Notes: generated by a model not told the origin, from the sequence alone. DNA of 64,000 nt from Hymenobacter sp. DG25B (GCF_000801315.1 NZ_CP010054.1:2294001-2358000), one strand, 5' to 3'; counted from the first letter of the stretch, positions 24,354 to 32,659 are shown. Program-made: numbers and translations.

Positions 24354-24721
24354 GGTACAATAGGGTAAGGGGAAGGATCAGTCGGTTCGGGGCGCAGATG
24401 AAAAAACGGTGCCAGAAACAACGGGCTTCGATACGGCCAGCTGCGGTGCCATGTTGCCGAAAGCCAGGTTTTACCACCCGCAGCGGCGCAGTGGGCTGAT
24501 TCTCCGGCTGCTAAATTTTACATGCCGGGCGTTTGAGGCCTTGAAGTGGCAAGCACGGCGCTCAGTGAAAGTGGCTAAGTCATCTGCCTCAAGCATCAAA
24601 TTCGGGGTTATGCCACTGGTCAACTCTTAGGAACCCGGCCCGCCGTTACTTTTCAGGGCTGTTTGCGTACAGCAGGAGCCGCGCTTTCCTTTTCTCCCGC
24701 GCTGGTTTTATCCTTTGCTCT
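24354..24721. other. Divergent intergenic region without recognisable gene
   Basis: 368 bases between the M48 lipoprotein gene (minus) and the topoisomerase IB gene (plus). The only frame of note (24409-24630) has a compositionally random product. A TATCCTTTG string directly before the topoisomerase ATG resembles a -7 box with one extra base, which would leave almost no leader. Confidence 0.4.
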
Positions 24722-25840
24722 ATGCCTACCACTGCTGCCCAACCCCGGCTGAAAATCAAAAAAAAGCATCTTCTGGCCGAGGAAGAGGCCCATGTACTCT
24801 ATAAAAACCCGGCCCGGCAGGCAGAATTGGCCGGGCTGCGCTATTACAACGATACGCACCCCGGCCTTACCCGCCGCACCACGCGCGCCGGTAATTTCAC
24901 TTACCATGATGCCAGGGGCCAGAAGATTACGGATGAGAAGACGCTGGCCCGCATCAACGGCTTTGTAATTCCCCAGGCCTGGACGGATATCTGGATTGCG
25001 CCCACCGCCACGGCCCACCTGCAGGTAACCGGGCGCGATGCCAAGGGCCGGAAACAGTACATTTACCATCCGGCCTGGGACCATGCGCGCAGCTTTACCA
25101 AGTTCAGCCGCTTGCAGGCCTTCGGCGAAAAGCTGGCCGACCTGCGCCAGCAGCTACACAAAGACCTGGCCCGCCCGCAGCTGGACAAGCGCAAGGTTAT
25201 TGCCCTGGTGCTGTCGCTCATGGATCAGTCCTTCATCCGGATTGGCAGCCGCGAGTATGCCCGCAAAAACAAAAGCTACGGCCTCACCACCCTCCGCGAC
25301 CGGCACGTGCAGGTGGCGGGCGCCGATGTGCGCTTTAAATTTGTAGGTAAGAAAGGCGTAGCCCACGATGTCCTGATTCAGGACCGAAAGCTGGCCCGCC
25401 TGGTGCAGAAGTGCAAGGAAATTCCCGGCCAACACCTGTTTCAGTACTATGATAAGGAAGGCAACCACGTGGAAATAGAATCCGGCGACGTGAACGACTA
25501 CCTACGCGAAGTAACCGGCCTGAGCCTCTCCGCCAAGGACTTCCGCACCTGGGGCGGTACCGTTAAAATGGTGGAATGCCTGGAAACGGTAATAAACGAA
25601 CACCCGGAGTTTCCCAAGCCCAAATCCTTAAAACACGCCGTAAAGGAAGTAGCCCAAAACCTGGGCAATACGCCCACCGTGTGCTCTAAATACTATATCC
25701 ATCCGCAGGTGATAGACCTGTTTAACTCCGATAAGCTCCTGGATTACCTGCGCCGCCACGATGCCGACCCCGCGGAAAACGACCTACTCACGCCCACCGA
25801 GCACATGGTGCTGCACATGCTGCGGGAGATGGTGAATTAG
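24722..25840 (+). CDS. DNA topoisomerase IB, poxvirus-like
   Basis: 372 residues. The N-terminal domain contains GLRYYNDTHPGLTRRTT and FVIPQAWTDIWIAPTATAHLQVTGRDAKGRKQYIYHP, the hallmark block of small type IB enzymes. The catalytic domain shows the active-site residues: Arg in FIRIGSREYARKNKSYGLTTL, Lys in RFKFVGKKG, Arg/His in FRTWGGT, and the nucleophile Tyr in VCSKYYIHP. It relaxes supercoils through a 3'-phosphotyrosine intermediate, without ATP. These enzymes are scattered among bacteria and often horizontally spread. The last codons and the stop lie inside a 36-base inverted repeat. Confidence 0.95.
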   Translation: MPTTAAQPRLKIKKKHLLAEEEAHVLYKNPARQAELAGLRYYNDTHPGLTRRTTRAGNFTYHDARGQKITDEKTLARINGFVIPQAWTDIWIAPTATAHLQVTGRDAKGRKQYIYHPAWDHARSFTKFSRLQAFGEKLADLRQQLHKDLARPQLDKRKVIALVLSLMDQSFIRIGSREYARKNKSYGLTTLRDRHVQVAGADVRFKFVGKKGVAHDVLIQDRKLARLVQKCKEIPGQHLFQYYDKEGNHVEIESGDVNDYLREVTGLSLSAKDFRTWGGTVKMVECLETVINEHPEFPKPKSLKHAVKEVAQNLGNTPTVCSKYYIHPQVIDLFNSDKLLDYLRRHDADPAENDLLTPTEHMVLHMLREMVN

Positions 25841-25922
25841 TGAGATGGTGAGTTTGATGTTCTATTTGCGCAAACCGCGCCTCTTAAACATCAAACTCAC
25901 CATCTCACTATTTCACCATCTC
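25826..25922. repeat. Large inverted repeat, 36-base arms with one mismatch
   Basis: Arm 25826-25861 pairs with 25887-25922, with a single mismatch and a 25-base loop. The inner 24 bases (25838-25861 and 25887-25910) are perfect. Each arm also contains a tandem near-duplicate of GAGATGGTGA. The left arm includes the last codons and stop of the topoisomerase gene; the right arm ends seven bases before the end of the next, convergent gene. There is no T tract, so it is not a typical terminator, although it could still stop RNA polymerase or protect 3' ends. It looks like an extragenic repeat element. Confidence 0.85.
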
Positions 25923-25928
25923 ACCTCT

Positions 25929-27530
25929 TCAGGAACCCTCCCGGTCATAGGCGTGCATTTTTACGCCTTTGGTGGTTTTGTCGCGGGTGCTGGGGCCTTT
26001 GGTCAGCGCATTGTCCCGCTTGGTGTCGTAGTAGAAGGTTTTCTTGCCCCAGCCCCGCACCCTCGATTTATCAATGACCACATCGGGCTTGGGGCCGCCA
26101 AATATGTCTACCCGGATGCCGCGGTTCACGTCGCCACTGAGCTCAAAAACATCCTGGCCACCCAAGCCATGCAGGGTCAGGCGCTGGGTTTCATCAGTGC
26201 GGAACGTGCGCTGGTAGCAAAGGCTGTCGGCGCGGTACTTATCATCTTTGTCCGTAATGCGGTACATGCTCACGCGGGTAGTGGTGTCTGAGAGGCGTTC
26301 CACCAGAAACCGCTCATCTTTATCAGTGCCGGGAATGGTGACGTGCTTGGCCAGTAGCTTGTAAAAGGTATTGGCAGCCTGGGGCAATGCTGCCCGGCGT
26401 GCCTGCAGGGCCTGCTGCGTGCGGGGGCCTTCCAGCGCATATACCGGGGCCGGGAAGCGGCGCAGGGCGGTGCTGATAACGGAGTCGGTCAGGTGCTGCT
26501 GCAGATAAGCCGCCTGTTGCTGAAACTGACTGCGGGTTACGGCATGCAGGGCGCGGGCATCAATAAAACGGGCGTTTTTTACCAGCCCCTCCAGGTCCTC
26601 GTAATGCGGCTTAAACGTGCGGAACTTACGAATGGCCCAGCGCCGACTGGCCAGCCAGGGCAGCAGGCCATCACTGAAACGATAAAAAACCTGGTCCCGG
26701 TCTTTGGGTACGGGCTCATAACGGGTGCGGCCATTCTCTTCATACACGGCCCATTGCCACTGGCCCTCGTGCCGGTCCCAGTCACCCAGCCAAATATCAA
26801 ACAGGCGGGCGCGGGCAAACTGTACTTCATCTATCTGATGCGTAGGGTCAGCGTAGCGCTCTTCCAGCATATCCTCAGAGTCTACTAAATCGGTAGCTTT
26901 TCCGAAGCTGGGGTCCAGGTTTTCTTTGCCGTCCTGCCTTTCCTCCAGTAAAGTTACTTTGCCCTGAAACCGCTCGGAGTAGGGCCCCAGCGTGGTATCG
27001 GAGGCGGCTACGTAAAAAGGAAGCGGGGTGGTGTGCAGTACGCCGGCGGCCTGGGCCAGCGGGGGCACCACAAACGCCGCGTAAGGGTTGCCAGCCGAGG
27101 TCTGGTCGCGCACCAGCGTGAGGAGAAACGTTTTCCGCATCACTTTGGGTAAGGTCTTGAAAGGGTCCTTATCCAGTGTGCGCAGTACGTAGCTGCGGCC
27201 ATTGGCGGCATCCAGCGTGAGGCTGGAAGTTTGAAAGCCGCCGCCCATTTTTCCTGGCTTCAGGGTAGTGCCCGGCACGGCCGTGCGCAAACCCAGCACG
27301 GGCATAGCTACCTGCGTAGCCCACACGGGCCGGTAGTGCTTGCCCAGAAACGCATTGTGCAGCCCGCCCCGCTGATAGTGGCGGCCGGCAGTAACCCAGG
27401 CACTATCCGGCCCTAGCGGGCGCCGGCCGGTGGGGTTGGCTACGCGCGCGTCCGGCTGAAAATAGGGCTGACGAGCACAGCCCATCAACATCAAAAAAGA
27501 AAACAGAGAAACACGGTCGGTAAAAGGCAT
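25929..27530 (-). CDS. Lipoprotein with HipA/Fam20-like kinase motifs (paralogue A)
   Basis: 533 residues. The signal peptide MPFTDRVSLFSFLMLMGC has a lipobox Cys. The body matches no family I can name with certainty. It is homologous throughout to the divergent neighbour. A kinase-like series is visible. A beta hairpin GGGFQTSSLTLDAANG leads into SYVLRTLDKD (Lys121, possible ATP-contact Lys), followed by LLEERQDG. A catalytic-loop-like GDWDRHEGQW (249-258) is followed 25 residues later by PKDRDQVF (DRD 277-279, possible metal ligands). Order and spacing resemble HipA and Fam20 kinases. In other Bacteroidota I recall similar GDWDRHxxQW blocks in larger outer-membrane proteins. Kinase activity is inferred, not shown. 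Confidence 0.75.
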   Translation of the reverse strand: MPFTDRVSLFSFLMLMGCARQPYFQPDARVANPTGRRPLGPDSAWVTAGRHYQRGGLHNAFLGKHYRPVWATQVAMPVLGLRTAVPGTTLKPGKMGGGFQTSSLTLDAANGRSYVLRTLDKDPFKTLPKVMRKTFLLTLVRDQTSAGNPYAAFVVPPLAQAAGVLHTTPLPFYVAASDTTLGPYSERFQGKVTLLEERQDGKENLDPSFGKATDLVDSEDMLEERYADPTHQIDEVQFARARLFDIWLGDWDRHEGQWQWAVYEENGRTRYEPVPKDRDQVFYRFSDGLLPWLASRRWAIRKFRTFKPHYEDLEGLVKNARFIDARALHAVTRSQFQQQAAYLQQHLTDSVISTALRRFPAPVYALEGPRTQQALQARRAALPQAANTFYKLLAKHVTIPGTDKDERFLVERLSDTTTRVSMYRITDKDDKYRADSLCYQRTFRTDETQRLTLHGLGGQDVFELSGDVNRGIRVDIFGGPKPDVVIDKSRVRGWGKKTFYYDTKRDNALTKGPSTRDKTTKGVKMHAYDREGS

Positions 27531-27676
27531 AGAAAGCGAAAAGCGCAGTTGGTATCCTCTAACGCAACTCCGGCCGAAAAGTAAACCTCAACAGTTGGCA
27601 CAACCGCCGTGCCCTTGTTACGGTATACACTCAGCGGCCTTCTTATCAGCTGCTTTTCTCGCTTAAATTCATCCTA

Positions 27677-29287
27677 GTGTTTGCCGCCAGTTCAGGGCTC
27701 CGGCCTTTGTTTCATTGCCTTTTGATTCTGGGTCTGCCCTTAGTAGCCTGCACTTCTCCGGCTGCCAAGGCCCAGGTGCCGCCCGTAGTGCCCGCCGATT
27801 CGGTAGTAACCATAGCGGCCGGGCCGCAATACGCACGCGGTTCTATCCATCAGTTTTTCTGGGGGCGGCACTACCGCAAGGTATGGGCACAGCCGGTGCG
27901 GGTGCCGGTTATCAGCCTGCGCACCGTGATGCCCGGCGGCCTCACGCCCTTGCAGGCTGGCGGCAGCTTCCAGACTAAAAACCTGCGGCTGGTAGATGCG
28001 CAAGGCAGAGAGTTTGTGCTGCGCTCCGTGGATAAGGATGCCACCAAAGCCTTGCCCGAGCGGCTGCAGAACGGCCCGGTAGCGCGCCTGATGAAAGACC
28101 AGACCAGCGTAATTCACCCCTATGGCGCCTACATTGTACCCACGCTGGCCCAGGCCGCGGGCGTGTTTCATACCAACCCCCGGCTGGTGTATGTAGGGGA
28201 TGACCCGGCGCTGGGCTCCTTCCAAAAGGACTATGCCAATGCCCTCTATCTGCTGGAGGAGCGCCCGGACGGCAACCAGAGCACGGTGGCCAGCTTTGGC
28301 CGCTCGGCCAGGGTAGAAAGCTCCCGCAAAGTGTTTACCCAGCTGCTGGCTCACGCCAATCACCGGGTGGCCGCCCGCCAGTACCTGCGCGCCCGCCTGT
28401 TTGATATGTACGTAGGCGACTGGAGCCGGCGCGAAGACCAGTGGCGCTGGGCCAGCTTTCCTGCCACCGGTGGGGGAGTGCGCTACGAAGCCATTCCGCG
28501 CGACCGGGACCACGCCTTTTTTAAGTTTGATGACGGCCTGCTGACCCACATTGTGGCTTGGGTGAAAAGCAACTACCAGAGCTTTCACGAGGATATTCGC
28601 CTTTCCGATGTGGAAGGCCTGAACAAGGCAGCCCTGCCCATGGATAAGTCGCTGCTGGTGTACCTTAGCCGGCAGGACGTGCGGGAAGTAGCCGATACCC
28701 TGCGCCTGCAGCTCACCAATGAGGTAATTGACCGCGCCATTGGCCAGTGGCCGCCGGAAATTCTGGCGTTGTCGCAGGATGAGTTTCGGCGCAAGCTGCG
28801 CCACCGCCGCGACCAGCTGCCCGCCGTGGCCAACAAATTCTACGAGCTGCTGGCCCGGGAGGTAGAAGTGCCAGGTACTGATGAGGCAGAACGCTTCCTG
28901 CTGGAGCCCGCCGGCCCGGGCCAGATACGCCTCAGCGTGTATCAGCGGCTGCCTGCCCAAGCAGCAGGGGATAGTTTAATAGGCCAGCGCACCTTCCGGG
29001 CCACTGAAACCCGTTCCCTCAAACTTTTTGGCTTAGGGGGCAATGATGTTTTTGAAGTGCGCGGCACCCCGGATTTTGATGTGCCGGTGGGAATGTACGA
29101 TGGCGCCGGCCAGGATATGCTGCAAATAGCTACCGCCACCCACCTGGACAAAACCCGCCTTACGGTGTACGACAGTGGCGACGGGAATGTGCTGGTAGCC
29201 CCCAAAAGCGTGGAAGTAGAGAGCTACCAACCGGCTGCCCGGGAGTTTGATGGCGCCGGGTGGCTGCTGCGGCACCGGCTTTATTAA
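27677..29287 (+). CDS. Kinase-motif lipoprotein paralogue B, catalytic Asp replaced
   Basis: About 536 residues from a GTG at 27677. The signal region has lipobox LVAC (Cys25). It shares the whole architecture of its neighbour: GGSFQTKNLRLVDAQG then FVLRSVDKD (Lys120), DQTSVIHPYGAYIVPTLAQAAGV and RARLFDMYVGD. The catalytic-loop-like motif here is GDWSRREDQW (247-256), where paralogue A has GDWDRHEGQW, so the putative catalytic Asp and following His are Ser and Arg. The metal-site-like PRDRDHAFF (DRD 276-278) is kept. This is the pattern of an active/pseudo-enzyme pair if the fold assignment is right. Start codon choice is uncertain; no ATG lies upstream. Confidence 0.75.
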   Translation: MFAASSGLRPLFHCLLILGLPLVACTSPAAKAQVPPVVPADSVVTIAAGPQYARGSIHQFFWGRHYRKVWAQPVRVPVISLRTVMPGGLTPLQAGGSFQTKNLRLVDAQGREFVLRSVDKDATKALPERLQNGPVARLMKDQTSVIHPYGAYIVPTLAQAAGVFHTNPRLVYVGDDPALGSFQKDYANALYLLEERPDGNQSTVASFGRSARVESSRKVFTQLLAHANHRVAARQYLRARLFDMYVGDWSRREDQWRWASFPATGGGVRYEAIPRDRDHAFFKFDDGLLTHIVAWVKSNYQSFHEDIRLSDVEGLNKAALPMDKSLLVYLSRQDVREVADTLRLQLTNEVIDRAIGQWPPEILALSQDEFRRKLRHRRDQLPAVANKFYELLAREVEVPGTDEAERFLLEPAGPGQIRLSVYQRLPAQAAGDSLIGQRTFRATETRSLKLFGLGGNDVFEVRGTPDFDVPVGMYDGAGQDMLQIATATHLDKTRLTVYDSGDGNVLVAPKSVEVESYQPAAREFDGAGWLLRHRLY

Positions 29288-29299
29288 GGCGCTAACGTG

Positions 29300-29734
29300 C
29301 TACAGAGAGCAAGCCCAGCGCACAGCCTCCCCTTCATCAATAAAAACCTGCAAGCGGTAGGGCTGGGAAGGAGCCTGCGCCTGCAGCACGGCATTCTTTA
29401 GATTAGGCACAGTTTGAATAGCCTCATGGCGGGCCGGGGCTAACAGGTAGGCCACCTGCAGCGTGCCGGGCAGCTCGGCGGCTACTACCGGCAAAAGCTG
29501 GTTGGCTACCCAGGTAGAAGGAACGGCATCCATTTCCAGGCGGCGGCGCACATCTATCAGCCAGCGCGTGGCACCGGCGGTGCGGGCCGCTGCGTGAGCC
29601 GCCTGAAAGCCGGCCTGCAGCTCGCTAAACGTTACATCCCGCAGCCACCGGAGCGTGAGAAGGTGTAAATCCGGACGGTAATCAATGGTCAGGTAATCGG
29701 ATGAAAAGCCTGAAACAGGAGTAGTAGCGGGCAT
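29300..29734 (-). CDS. STAS/SpoIIAA-like small protein
   Basis: 144 residues with no signal peptide. The pattern YLTIDYRPDLHLLTLRWLRDVTFSELQAGF then AAARTAGATRWLIDVRRRLEMD and LPGTLQVAYLLAP alternates beta strands and helices. It resembles the STAS/SpoIIAA-like cytosolic proteins found in many copies in Hymenobacter-type genomes. They often have LTxxYxxxxxxLxxxW at the N terminus and a conserved Asp/Asn after the second strand. The role is unknown. It is convergent with the kinase-motif paralogue B, with a 12-base gap, and is followed on the same strand by a related gene. Assignment rests on pattern only. Confidence 0.6.
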   Translation of the reverse strand: MPATTPVSGFSSDYLTIDYRPDLHLLTLRWLRDVTFSELQAGFQAAHAAARTAGATRWLIDVRRRLEMDAVPSTWVANQLLPVVAAELPGTLQVAYLLAPARHEAIQTVPNLKNAVLQAQAPSQPYRLQVFIDEGEAVRWACSL

Positions 29735-29807
29735 TGAAATGAATTTGCTGCGGAGGCTGCCGTAATGGCTTTATTAGCAGGCAAGCTGAAATGGCAGAAT
29801 CCCGTAG

Positions 29808-30278
29808 TTACAGTCCGGCCCGGATATCGGTCAGGTCAGAGTTGGCCGAGGGGAGAAAAGGCCTTTGCCCGGGAATAAGCTGGCCGCCCATTATCCAGGT
29901 ACGGGCGGCGGCCCGGCTGGCAAAATATCCGGTGCTAAGCGGACCTAGCTGCCCGGCCCGCTCCAGCAGCTCCACTACTCCCGAGCGAATTAGCCGGCTG
30001 CGGGACTCCACCACGGCTATGTGGGTGATATCAAGCTGAATAAACTGCGCAAACCATACTGTGCGCACCCATATTTCATCTTCCTGACTAATGCCCGGCA
30101 TCCGTCGCAGATTGCTGACCCAGGCCCGTACATGGTATTCGCGGGCCATTTCCAGCCCAATCTGCAAGCCTGCACGCAACTCCTCGCTGGTTGGTCGGCG
30201 TAACCACTCTGTTTCCAGCGCGTGCGCGAATCCATCGTAATAGAGGCGCAGATACGTGGTGTTGTAAAGAACCGACAT
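29808..30278 (-). CDS. STAS/SpoIIAA-like small protein
   Basis: 156 residues from the ATG at 30278 (MSVLYNTTYLRLYYDGF). A TTG two codons upstream is less likely. It has the same layout as the downstream gene: YLRLYYDGFAHALETEWLRRPTSEELRAGL, then YHVRAWVSNLRRMPGISQED, then ITHIAVVESRSRLIRSGVVELL and YFASRAAARTWI. There is no signal peptide or known catalytic motif. With 29300-29734 it probably forms a two-gene unit of paralogues about 70 bases apart. A third, frameshifted relative lies at 44993-45401. Role unknown. Confidence 0.6.
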   Translation of the reverse strand: MSVLYNTTYLRLYYDGFAHALETEWLRRPTSEELRAGLQIGLEMAREYHVRAWVSNLRRMPGISQEDEIWVRTVWFAQFIQLDITHIAVVESRSRLIRSGVVELLERAGQLGPLSTGYFASRAAARTWIMGGQLIPGQRPFLPSANSDLTDIRAGL

Positions 30279-30430
30279 AACCAATGCAATTAGGTGTGCG
30301 GACCAGCCAGGCCAGAGTTGGCCCAGGAAGATACCAATTTTTTTTCGCCGGCTCTAACTTGCGCTATGACGCCGGAGTAAGGATACCCAATTGCCTGAAA
30401 AGGTTGCTTTACCGTTTGATTAATAAAAGA

Positions 30431-31912
30431 TTAGCGAAATACCTTCACTTTATCCCTGTGCTTGGTGCGCAGATATTGCCGGATAATCTGCTGCACGTCC
30501 TTGTTATCGTTGTAGCGGGTGATGGCGAGCTTAAAATCATCGAGGCGGCGGGCCGTGAAGGTTTCGTCCACGTAGCCAAAGCCCAGGTAGCGCCCATTCT
30601 CTACCACCACCAGGCTTTTCTCGCCCTCGCGCCGGCCCTGACCCATCACCACAAAAGAGCCGTGCTCGTAGGTAAACGACTCAATGGCTTTCTCCACGCG
30701 CTGGTTGTATTCTTCCGGCGGCTCCAGGCCCAGGCAGGCACCCTTGCAGCGGTGCACCTGGTAGTCAAAGCAGGAGCCCTGGGTTTTATACAGGTCGCAG
30801 AGCTTCTGGCAAAGGTTGAACTTGGCTACTTTATGAAATAGAAAGCCTTTGGCTTTGAACTGGTTGCCCAGCGCAATCAGCGGGTGTGATTCCGCGTGGT
30901 CATCGGCGCGGCCGTAGTACAGGTGCTTATAACCCTGCTCATCGGTGCGCAGGAAAATACCCGCCGGAAACACCGAGCGCCGCTGCTGGCGGTTGTAAAG
31001 GGGCTTCATGCGCTTGATTTCGTGCGACTCGTACAGCAGCGCCACCAGCTCTGAGCCCGTCAGCTCCCAGGTGATGTCCGATATCGAATTTTTAAATTCA
31101 ATGCTCTTGCGCGACTTGTAATCGACGGCGAAATGCTGTTGTATGCGCTTATAAATGTTGATGCTCTTGCCCACATAAATCACCTCGCCCTGCTCATTGT
31201 GGAAGTAGTACACGCCCGCTTCCTGGGGCAGCGAGGCCACCTTTTGCGGGGTGATGTTGGGAGGTAGCAGGGCCGTTTTAATGGCATCCTGCACGGCCTT
31301 TACTTTGCGGGGCGAGGGCTGCTTGGTGGCGGGGCGGTTGCCGGCCGGGGCCGTAACATCCAGAGCCGCCAGGGTATCAGCGGGGCTGATGGCGGGGTTG
31401 GTGAGGGCTTCTTCCTGCTGGGTAATTTTCAGCAGCCGGTCGAAGAGAATAGCGGTGGCGGCGGCGTCGCCGGCGGCGCGGTGGCGGCCGTTGAGCGGAA
31501 TGCCAATGTTCTGGCACAGCTTGCCCAGGCTATAGCTGGGCTGCCCCGGTATCAGGGAGCGGCTCAGGCGCACAGTGCACAGGGTTTTGCGCGAGTAGTT
31601 AAAGCCTAAATCGGCAAACTCCTTTTTCATGAAGGAGTAATCAAAGCGCACGTTGTGGGCCACAAACACGCAGCCTTCTGTCATTTCCACCACCTTGCGC
31701 GCCACCTCATGAAACTTGGGCGCATCCCGCACCATATCGTCGGTAATGCCCGTGAGTTGGGAGATGAAGAAGGGGATAGGCCGCCCGGGATTCAGCAGGG
31801 TATCAAACTGATCCACTACTTTTTCACCATCATGAATGAAGATGGCTATTTCCGTAATCCGGTCCTGGGCAGGCTGTCCGCCGGTAGTTTCAAGGTCGAT
31901 AATAGCGTACAA
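30431..31912 (-). CDS. DnaQ-type exonuclease fused to GIY-YIG endonuclease
   Basis: 493 residues. Residues 1-165 form a DEDDh 3'-5' exonuclease: IIDLETTGG, VAHNVRFDYSFM and GRHRAAGDAAATA. After a linker, about residues 220-300 are a GIY-YIG nuclease: LPQEAGVYYFHNEQGEVIYVGKS then IYKRIQQHF. The C-terminal third carries LCDLYKTQGSCFDYQVHRCKGAC, whose last three Cys have the x7/x3 spacing of the UvrC cysteine cluster. The arrangement is like DNA polymerase III epsilon joined to a UvrC/Cho N-terminal half, a known bacterial fusion annotated as an exonuclease-domain protein and implicated in DNA repair. A TATCTTTG box lies about 47 bases upstream. Confidence 0.92.
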   Translation of the reverse strand: MYAIIDLETTGGQPAQDRITEIAIFIHDGEKVVDQFDTLLNPGRPIPFFISQLTGITDDMVRDAPKFHEVARKVVEMTEGCVFVAHNVRFDYSFMKKEFADLGFNYSRKTLCTVRLSRSLIPGQPSYSLGKLCQNIGIPLNGRHRAAGDAAATAILFDRLLKITQQEEALTNPAISPADTLAALDVTAPAGNRPATKQPSPRKVKAVQDAIKTALLPPNITPQKVASLPQEAGVYYFHNEQGEVIYVGKSINIYKRIQQHFAVDYKSRKSIEFKNSISDITWELTGSELVALLYESHEIKRMKPLYNRQQRRSVFPAGIFLRTDEQGYKHLYYGRADDHAESHPLIALGNQFKAKGFLFHKVAKFNLCQKLCDLYKTQGSCFDYQVHRCKGACLGLEPPEEYNQRVEKAIESFTYEHGSFVVMGQGRREGEKSLVVVENGRYLGFGYVDETFTARRLDDFKLAITRYNDNKDVQQIIRQYLRTKHRDKVKVFR

Positions 31913-31958
31913 AAGCGGCGCGGTAACGGGTAATGAACAATGCTAAGCAGATTGGTAA

Positions 31959-31966
31959 CAAAGATA
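31959..31966 (-). promoter_or_regulatory. Putative -7 element of the exonuclease/GIY-YIG gene
   Basis: The minus strand reads TATCTTTG, matching TAnnTTTG, about 47 bases upstream of the start. No clear -33 TTG is placed correctly. Confidence 0.4.
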
Positions 31967-32031
31967 ACCCATCCAAAGGTTGCAGCCATTTTTGTTCAGG
32001 AGCGCCAAGCTTAAAGAGCTGGCTGTAAAGC

Positions 32032-32061
32032 AAAAAAGCCCGCCCAAGGGGCCGGCTTTTT
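32032..32061 (-). terminator. Terminator of the PA2169-family gene
   Basis: On the minus strand AGCCGGCCC, a short loop and GGGCGGGCT form a stem with one mismatch followed by TTTTTT. Confidence 0.7.
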
Positions 32062-32086
32062 ATATGCAGATTCTAAAGTGGACGGC

Positions 32087-32560
32087 TTAGCTCACGCGGC
32101 CTTTCTGCTGGGTTACCCAGTTTTTAGCCGAGAGAATGTCGCCGTGCTGCTTCTGAATAACGGTGCGGGCTTCTACGGGCAACTCACTGGAGCGCAGCGC
32201 CGTTTCGTAAGCCTGCAGGGCAGTAGCATCACCGGTTTCGCACTCACCCAGAATGGCAGAGTCGTTGTGGCCCGTTACGGCTGATTTAACGTTGATCCAG
32301 CCCCGGTGCAGTGCGGCGGCGGCATCGGTCAGGGCGCCTTCTACGGTGCCTTCGTGCCGGGTGTCAACACCCCACTGGCGGGCTTTCTGTTCCAGCTCAG
32401 AGGCAAATTGGGCGCGCTGCTGGCTTAGCTTACTCAGCTCAGAACGCAGCTTGGGGTCGTTTACCCCTTCAGCAGCCTCCTGGTAACCTTTGGTGGCAGT
32501 TTTATTAATTTCAACCAAGTCATTAAAGGCCCGGGCGGCAGGTTCAGTGAAAGCAGACAT
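32087..32560 (-). CDS. PA2169 family four-helix-bundle protein
   Basis: 157 residues. The N-terminal helix FNDLVEINKTATKGYQEAAEGVNDPKLRSEL, the second helix LSQQRAQFASELEQKARQWG, the loop GTVEGALTDAAAALHRGWINVKSAVTGHND and the last helices AILGECETGDATALQAYETAL are the standard four-helix layout of this DUF2383 family. GECETGD carries the conserved Glu residues of a ferritin-like bundle. Family members are stress-associated and of unknown biochemical role. Closed by its own terminator, and a hairpin separates it from the permease gene upstream. Confidence 0.92.
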   Translation of the reverse strand: MSAFTEPAARAFNDLVEINKTATKGYQEAAEGVNDPKLRSELSKLSQQRAQFASELEQKARQWGVDTRHEGTVEGALTDAAAALHRGWINVKSAVTGHNDSAILGECETGDATALQAYETALRSSELPVEARTVIQKQHGDILSAKNWVTQQKGRVS

Positions 32561-32590
32561 ATGAGAATAGTTTAGTGTGGGATAAAAATT

Positions 32591-32634
32591 GAAAGCACCT
32601 GCGCCCCGGGATTGTCCGGCGCGCAGGTGCTTTC
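32591..32634 (-). terminator. Terminator of the AI-2E-family permease gene
   Basis: Arms 32591-32604 and 32621-32634 (GAAAGCACCTGCGC and complement) form a perfect 14-bp stem with a GC-rich loop. The minus-strand 3' side continues into AATTTTTATC. Confidence 0.72.
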
Positions 32635-32659
32635 TTATACTGGCTGATAGGTGAGGGGG

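Noticed and set aside
24409..24630. A 73-residue frame in the intergenic region before topoisomerase IB.
   Set aside because: No signal peptide, motif or plausible start context; composition looks like translated noncoding DNA.
24354..24721. The intergenic region was considered as a site for RNase P RNA or tmRNA.
   Set aside because: No conserved RNase P or tmRNA core sequences were seen, and no tRNA-like ends.
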